A stretch of DNA of 11,937 nucleotides from Verrucomicrobiales bacterium (lineage in GTDB: Bacteria > Verrucomicrobiota > Verrucomicrobiae > Limisphaerales > UBA1100), in the NCBI GenBank assembly GCA_002721895.1, contig PBLV01000004.1:1-11937 (forward strand), given 5' to 3'. Positions 8,358-11,937 of the stretch are shown one piece after another. A program made the position numbers and the translations under genes. How positions within the stretch are numbered: position 1 is the first letter of the stretch; every line of letters begins with the position of its first letter. The notes below the pieces were generated by a model that was not told the DNA's origin, searched no databases, and was given only the letters and a program-made list of their open reading frames with translations.

Positions 8358-9551
8358 TTACACCTCCAGCGGGCGGGCACTGTCATTGAAGCGATCGGTC
8401 TTCACCCCGAGTTGCTGAAGCACGGCAAGGTACAGGCGGGTGAGTTTTTCGCCCTGCTCGAGTTGCCGGTACTGTCCGTGCCCAGAGAATCCACCGCCGG
8501 CCAGCAGGGCCGGCACGTTCCAGCCCTTGTGCGAGGCGGCGCTGCCGAGGGCGGCGGTCCAGAGGCATACGGTGTCATCCAGTAAATTGCCGCCGCCGGC
8601 TTGGGGTGTGTTGCGCAAGCGCGTCAGCAAATCCGCCACGGCCGCCACGGTATGCGTGGCGTATTCGGTGAGCGCCTTGACCGAGCTGGCGCGGTTGCCG
8701 TGATGCGTGGCGCCGTGCATGCGGCCGTGTTCCCAGAGGTACGCCACGCGCGTGAGGTCGTGCTTGAAAGCCAGCTCGATGAAGCGCAGGTGCGAGCGCA
8801 GGTATCGGAAATAGTTTTCGCCACCGGCGCGGTCTTCGTTGAACCGGTAAAAGCTGTCACGCGGCTGGCCGGGATCCACCGCCGGCGCGGCGAGGAAACG
8901 GCGTTCCTTTTCGATCAACTGCTCCGTCTCACGAATGGAGTTCAGATAATCCTCCAGCCGTTCGCGATCGGCCGCGGTTACTGACCGGGACAAGGCCCGC
9001 ACCTCAGCCCGGCAAAGATCCAGCACGCTTCGCTGCCGCGCCAAGGCCCGCGTGCGGGCGGGGAGATCGCCCTTGGTGAACAACCGATCGAAAATTTCCT
9101 CCGGATCGTACAACATCGCCACCGGCACCTTGTTGCGATACGAGCCGCCCGTGGCTTGAGCGCGGGTGGACAGCAGCAGCGATTGCAGTGGCACTTGGCG
9201 GGATAACTGCCGGGCGGCTGCCTGATCCAGCGAATCGCCGAAGCCGGGGCCTTTCGGCGAGCCCGCCGCCACCCAGCGTTGGGCGGCATGGCCGTTGAGA
9301 TGGGTTAACCCGCCCAGCAAAGTGATGTCTTTTCGCAACGCATCCAAAGGGCGAATGACGTCATTGAGCGGGTACGCCTTGCCGGTGGTGGCGGGATAAA
9401 AATTCGGCGTGTAAAACCCGTACCCATCGGTCATCAGCAACAATCGCCGCGGCCGATCGGCACCCTCGAGGTCCTTCGCGGCCCCCAAACTTTCCAAGGC
9501 CGGCAAGGCCAGCGACAGGCCGGCCGCCTGCAGAAACCGCCGCCGCGGCAT
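8358..9551 (-). CDS. DUF1552 (HXXSHH) family protein with Tat signal
   Basis: A 397-residue protein of the DUF1552 family, whose genes usually sit directly beside DUF1592 genes in Planctomycetota and Verrucomicrobiota, as here. The N terminus [19 protein letters not shown] is a twin-arginine export signal, so the protein is probably folded in the cytoplasm, perhaps with a cofactor, before export. The body shows the usual order: [13 protein letters not shown] after the signal, a long alpha-helical middle, [15 protein letters not shown], the family His motif as HGATHH (His279, His283, His284), [15 protein letters not shown], then [15 protein letters not shown]. Catalytic function is not established for the family. 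I chose the ATG at 9551 because AGGA lies 7 bases upstream and it puts the Tat motif at the very N terminus. In-frame ATGs at 9572 and 9596 would add 7 or 15 residues. The motif reads HxxTHH instead of HxxSHH. Confidence 0.92.
   Translation of the reverse strand: MPRRRFLQAAGLSLALPALESLGAAKDLEGADRPRRLLLMTDGYGFYTPNFYPATTGKAYPLNDVIRPLDALRKDITLLGGLTHLNGHAAQRWVAAGSPKGPGFGDSLDQAAARQLSRQVPLQSLLLSTRAQATGGSYRNKVPVAMLYDPEEIFDRLFTKGDLPARTRALARQRSVLDLCRAEVRALSRSVTAADRERLEDYLNSIRETEQLIEKERRFLAAPAVDPGQPRDSFYRFNEDRAGGENYFRYLRSHLRFIELAFKHDLTRVAYLWEHGRMHGATHHGNRASSVKALTEYATHTVAAVADLLTRLRNTPQAGGGNLLDDTVCLWTAALGSAASHKGWNVPALLAGGGFSGHGQYRQLEQGEKLTRLYLAVLQQLGVKTDRFNDSARPLEV
8363..8367 (-). promoter_or_regulatory. 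Shine-Dalgarno GGAGG deciding the DUF1592-gene start
   Basis: On the minus strand GGAGG is followed by TGTAAC and the ATG at 8356. It lies inside the last codons of the DUF1552 gene and overlaps no other plausible start. It is the strongest ribosome binding site in the window and supports the shorter 825-residue product. Confidence 0.75.
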
Positions 9552-9558
9552 GGAATTA

Positions 9559-9562
9559 TCCT
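9559..9562 (-). promoter_or_regulatory. Shine-Dalgarno AGGA before the DUF1552-gene start
   Basis: AGGA on the minus strand lies 7 bases before the ATG at 9551. The alternative ATGs at 9572 and 9596 have no similar site. This favours the start that places the twin-arginine motif directly at the N terminus. Confidence 0.55.
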
Positions 9563-9578
9563 GACGATCCATGCGGCC

Positions 9579-9607
9579 AGTGCAACGCACATCCACGGCT
9601 TTGTCAA
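9579..9607 (-). promoter_or_regulatory. possible sigma70-type promoter for the DUF1552/DUF1592 genes
   Basis: On the minus strand a perfect TTGACA (9607 to 9602) is followed after 17 bases by TGCACT (9584 to 9579), which matches only 3 of 6 bases of the -10 consensus. Transcription would begin near 9572, giving a short leader of about 20 bases holding the AGGA site before the ATG at 9551. The position in the divergent 123-base region is right, but the weak -10 keeps confidence low. Confidence 0.3.
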
Positions 9608-9661
9608 TGAGCCACGGAATGCGCCGGCGTGTTTAAACTTGATTCCAACCGGAGGCCAATT

Positions 9662-9665
9662 GAGG
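9662..9665 (+). promoter_or_regulatory. Shine-Dalgarno GAGG before the sulfatase start
   Basis: GAGG ends 9 bases before the ATG at 9675. A second purine-rich GGAGG at 9651-9655 is 19 bases from that ATG and only 4 bases from an in-frame TTG at 9660, so a minor longer form cannot be excluded. Both starts keep the signal peptide. Confidence 0.45.
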
Positions 9666-9674
9666 CTCGAACGC

Positions 9675-11273
9675 ATGATGATTCGGGTTTGTTCTCTGTT
9701 GTGTCTCGTGGCGTTTGGGTTTGGCCTTGCCGCCAAGGAACCGAATATTTTGTTCGCGTTTGCCGATGACTGGGGCCGTCAGGCGGGCATTTACGCGAAG
9801 GTGGATGGTGCCGGGACGATCAATGACGTTACCCGCACACCGAATTTCGACCGGCTTTCCAAGCGCGGGGTGCTGTTCACCAATGCATCGGTCAATGCGC
9901 CCTCGTGCACGCCGTGTCGAAGCTCCATTTTGTCCGGGCGCAATTTTTGGGAGACCGGTCGCGGCGCCATTTTGCAGGGGGCGGTTTGGGACGAGACCAT
10001 TCCCACGTGGCCGTTGCTGTTGCGCGACTCGGGTTATCACATAGGCAAAGCCTACAAGGTATGGAGCCCGGGCACGCCGCGTGATGCGGGGTTCGGCGGG
10101 CAAAAGCACCATTACCAGCCGGCTGGTGGCAAGTTCAACGGCTTCTCACAATATGTGAATGGCCGGGCAGCTCGCGCAGGCTCGGTGGCGGCAGCCAAGG
10201 AGGAGTTGTATCGTGAGGTTCGCCAAAACTTTCGCGGGTTCCTGAAGGATCGCAAGGAGGGCCAGCCGTTTGCATACTGGTTCGGGCCCACCAATGTGCA
10301 TCGCAAATGGATCAAAGGGTCCGGCAAAAAATTGTGGCGCATTGATCCGGATGATTTGAAGGGCAAAATGCCGCCGTTCCTGCCGGACGTGCATGCGGTC
10401 CGTGAAGATCTGGCGGATTACCTCGGCGAGATCGCCGCCTTCGATGCCGCGCTGGGCATTCTCATTGAGGAGCTGAAAAAGGCCGGCGAATACGACAACA
10501 CGCTGATTGTTGTCAGCGGCGATCACGGACCGCCGGGATTCCCGCACGGCAAATGCAATCTGTACGATTTCGGCACGCGCGTCTGCCTCACCATTGCCGG
10601 GCCCGGCGTGAAGGGTGGCCGCATCGTGAATGATTTTGTTTGCCTGCCCGATTTGGCGCCGACCTTTCTTGAGGCCGGGCAAACCAAAGTGCCCGCCGGC
10701 ATGTCCGCGCGTAGTTTGTGGAACGTGTTAAAGTCCGACCAAGACGGCTGGGTCGATCCCAAGCGTGATGCGAATTTCACCGGCCGCGAACGGCACGTGC
10801 AGAGGGCGCGCGCCGGCCAGACGCCCTATCCGCAACGCGCCATTCGCACGAAGGATTTTCAATTCATCATCAACTTCCGCCCCGACCGCTGGCCACTCGG
10901 CGATCCATACCGGCTTGGTACCGATGAGGAACCCACGCTGGAACAAATGGAGCGCAACACGTTCGTCACGCTACCCGACGAGGATGCCGGCCCGACCAAG
11001 GCGTGGATCGTGGCCAATCGCGCCGATCCCAAGGTGAAGCCCTACTTCGAGCACGCCTACAACAAGCGCCCGCGCGAGGAACTCTTCGACCTGCGCAAGG
11101 ACCCGCACCAGATGAAGAACGTCGCCGCCGATCCCGTTTATGCGAAAGAAAAGGCCAAGCTGCGCGCACGCCTGCTGGCTTACCTCAAGGCCACCAACGA
11201 TCCGCGCCTGATCGAGAACGGCAAGTTTTTCGAAAACCCGCCGATGTCCGGCACGTCCCAGGACGCTAAGTAG
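9675..11273 (+). CDS. exported type I sulfatase (formylglycine-dependent)
   Basis: A 532-residue arylsulfatase-superfamily enzyme. A short signal peptide ([16 protein letters not shown]) precedes [14 protein letters not shown], whose Asp31-Asp32 are the first calcium ligands. The signature [12 protein letters not shown] holds Cys78, the residue converted to formylglycine in the C-x-P-x-R motif, with Arg82. Later come HIGKAYK near 122, VVSGDHG (Asp283-His284, metal ligands) and [13 protein letters not shown] (Lys293). A C-terminal subdomain ends with [16 protein letters not shown], typical of sulfatases. It should remove sulfate esters, or N-sulfates, from a glycan outside the cytoplasm; the general look recalls the N-sulfoglucosamine sulfohydrolase side of the family, but this is tentative. 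It needs a formylglycine-generating enzyme encoded elsewhere. I chose the ATG at 9675 (GAGG 9 bases upstream); TTG codons at 9639 or 9660 would add residues before the signal peptide. It is divergent from the DUF1552 gene. Confidence 0.93.
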   Translation: MMIRVCSLLCLVAFGFGLAAKEPNILFAFADDWGRQAGIYAKVDGAGTINDVTRTPNFDRLSKRGVLFTNASVNAPSCTPCRSSILSGRNFWETGRGAILQGAVWDETIPTWPLLLRDSGYHIGKAYKVWSPGTPRDAGFGGQKHHYQPAGGKFNGFSQYVNGRAARAGSVAAAKEELYREVRQNFRGFLKDRKEGQPFAYWFGPTNVHRKWIKGSGKKLWRIDPDDLKGKMPPFLPDVHAVREDLADYLGEIAAFDAALGILIEELKKAGEYDNTLIVVSGDHGPPGFPHGKCNLYDFGTRVCLTIAGPGVKGGRIVNDFVCLPDLAPTFLEAGQTKVPAGMSARSLWNVLKSDQDGWVDPKRDANFTGRERHVQRARAGQTPYPQRAIRTKDFQFIINFRPDRWPLGDPYRLGTDEEPTLEQMERNTFVTLPDEDAGPTKAWIVANRADPKVKPYFEHAYNKRPREELFDLRKDPHQMKNVAADPVYAKEKAKLRARLLAYLKATNDPRLIENGKFFENPPMSGTSQDAK

Positions 11274-11339
11274 TTCGAAGCATTCTTCACTACATTCTCA
11301 CCAACAGGCATTCCCCATCGCGGAGCGAAAGGTCACTCA

Positions 11340-11490
11340 TAGCCGTGGGTTTCAACCCACGGGCCCGACAGGGCCATAAAATGCGTCGCGTTAGCGACTG
11401 CTTAATTGTTGCTGTTCGCTTAAGTGAGCGGTCGCTGACGCGACGCCTTGAACGTGTGCCCCATCATCCGTGGGTTGAAACCCACGGCTA
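11340..11490. repeat. REPIN/MITE-like element with nested inverted repeats
   Basis: A 151-base non-coding element. Outer arms at 11340-11362 and 11468-11490 are perfect inverted copies over 23 bases. Each arm is itself a palindrome: CCGTGGGTT and AACCCACGG flank a 2-base centre (TC on the left, GA on the right). Inside, 11383-11398 and 11431-11446 are inverted copies matching at 15 of 16 positions, the one difference being a T/C change compatible with G-U pairing. Each inner arm is also a small hairpin, GTCGC/GCGAC around GTTA or TGAC. A further GGCCC/GGGCC hairpin with GACA loop lies at 11362-11375, and CTTAA/TTAAG at 11401-11405 and 11420-11424 close the centre. The seven bases GGTCACT occur just outside on both sides (11331-11337 and 11499-11505), a possible target duplication. 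It has no coding capacity, so it would depend on a transposase acting in trans. Membership in a repeat family is an inference. Confidence 0.8.
11383..11446. repeat. inner inverted repeat of the 11340-11490 element
   Basis: Two 16-base arms (11383-11398 and 11431-11446) are inverted copies with one difference, separated by 32 bases that contain the CTTAA/TTAAG pair. It can form a stem-loop on either strand and lies at the centre of the larger element. Confidence 0.75.
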
Positions 11491-11560
11491 GGGTTTGTGG
11501 TCACTACGCGACCGATTCCAAATGGCAACCGGAAAAGTTGTTAGGAAAACCCGTTCCGCG

Positions 11561-11937
11561 TTACCGCTGTTGAATGCGGTACAGGTGTGTGCCGCTGCGC
11601 AGGAAGAGGGCACCATCGGCAATGGCCGGGGTGGCCTTGAAAACGCCGTCGAGTTTGTTTTTCGCCAACACCTTAAACTGCCGGCCCGCGGCGAGGATGG
11701 TGGTTTGGCCCTCGCGATTGACGAAGTAGAGTTTGCCGTTGATTTCGGTGGGCGACGCGTCGTGATTGCCGCCGAGGCGTTCGCGCCAGAGTTCCTTGCC
11801 GGTAAGCGCATCCAGACAGCCGGCCACGCCGCCATCATGCACGGCATAGATTTCCTTGCCCAACAACAACGGCGACGGCACGTGCCCGATGCCGGTGGAA
11901 AACTGCCACACGCGCTGGTTATCCTTGAGTTTCCCTT
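11561..11937 (-). CDS. PQQ-like beta-propeller repeat protein (C-terminal fragment, cut by window edge)
   Basis: The last 124 residues of a minus-strand gene are visible; the frame is open at the right edge, so the start lies outside. The segment shows PQQ-like (WD40-like, YrfF/BamB-type) propeller blades: VWQFSTGIGHVPSPLLLGKEIYAVHDGGVAGCLDALTGKELW is split here by position, with the docking motif D-A-L-T-G-K-E-L-W at about residues 42-50, then NGKLYFVNREG, and a last blade ATPAIADGALFLRSGTHLYRIQ. Such proteins in this group are exported and often of unknown role; some are true quinoprotein dehydrogenases and others scaffold proteins, and this fragment does not decide between them. It converges on the sulfatase gene across the gap that holds the repeat element. 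Confidence 0.85.
   Translation of the reverse strand, partial: GKLKDNQRVWQFSTGIGHVPSPLLLGKEIYAVHDGGVAGCLDALTGKELWRERLGGNHDASPTEINGKLYFVNREGQTTILAAGRQFKVLAKNKLDGVFKATPAIADGALFLRSGTHLYRIQQR

Larger units (their letters stand above)
11274..11560. other. convergent intergenic region, sulfatase / PQQ-like propeller
   Basis: This 287-base gap is the largest gene-free stretch in the window. Apart from the nested repeat element at 11340-11490 I see no gene, no tRNA and no classic terminator (stem followed by a T run). The flanks 11274-11339 and 11491-11560 show nothing recognisable. Because both neighbouring genes end here, the repeat element is the best candidate for stopping transcription from either side. 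Confidence 0.7.

Noticed and set aside
8357..8386. upstream ATG for the DUF1592 protein at 8386
   Set aside because: It would add ten residues ahead of the signal peptide and has no ribosome binding site, whereas the ATG at 8356 has GGAGG at good spacing.
9639..9674. TTG start for the sulfatase at 9639
   Set aside because: It adds a polar stretch before the signal peptide and lacks a ribosome binding site; the ATG at 9675 is a better fit.
11340..11490. CRISPR array or tRNA gene in the repeat region
   Set aside because: There are only two outer copies and they are inverted, not direct and evenly spaced, so it is not CRISPR. No cloverleaf with a TTC arm or anticodon stem is seen.
11468..11490. 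classic intrinsic terminator at the outer hairpin
   Set aside because: The hairpin stem is strong but no run of T follows on either strand, so it does not meet the usual pattern; a weaker barrier role is kept as a separate finding.

Overview
The window looks like part of a chromosome of the PVC group, Planctomycetota or Verrucomicrobiota, with a lean to Verrucomicrobiota. The best evidence is the adjacent DUF1552 and DUF1592 genes on the minus strand, a cassette largely confined to and very expanded in these phyla. Supporting signs are a sulfatase, a ceramidase-like hydrolase, a sugar dehydrogenase fused to cytochrome c, a PQQ-like propeller, high GC, and many exported proteins. No ribosomal or other marker gene is present, so this placement is an inference.

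Layout. Positions 1-5864 hold four tightly packed plus-strand genes, probably one operon: a CBM9-like plus TPR protein (cut by the left edge), a secreted right-handed beta-helix protein (4-base ATGA overlap with the first), a glucose/sorbosone dehydrogenase-like protein with a C-terminal cytochrome c domain (18 bases downstream), and a neutral ceramidase-like hydrolase (9 bases downstream). After a convergent gap of only 14 bases, positions 5879-9551 hold two minus-strand genes. They are transcribed in the order DUF1552 protein, then multi-domain DUF1592 cytochrome protein, with 1 base between them and a strong ribosome binding site before the second. A 123-base divergent region separates this pair from a plus-strand sulfatase (9675-11273). 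A 287-base convergent gap follows, then the 3' end of a minus-strand PQQ-like beta-propeller gene (11561 to the window edge).

Function. Almost every product carries an export signal or belongs to an exported family. The content suggests extracytoplasmic processing of complex carbohydrates or glycoconjugates: sugar recognition (CBM9-like), glycan cleavage or binding (beta-helix), sugar oxidation with electrons passed to haem c, amide or ester hydrolysis (ceramidase-like), desulfation (sulfatase), and a redox module of unknown role (DUF1552/DUF1592). The substrate cannot be read from the sequence, and the three transcription blocks need not serve one pathway.

The most unusual non-coding feature is a 151-base element at 11340-11490 between the convergent sulfatase and propeller genes. 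It has a perfect 23-base inverted repeat outside, a 16-base inverted repeat (15 of 16) inside, and each arm can also fold on itself. A 7-base direct repeat flanks it. It resembles a REPIN or MITE and may also act as a two-way transcription barrier. I did not find a clearly new defence or mobile system; the rest reads as ordinary accessory catabolic gene content for this group.
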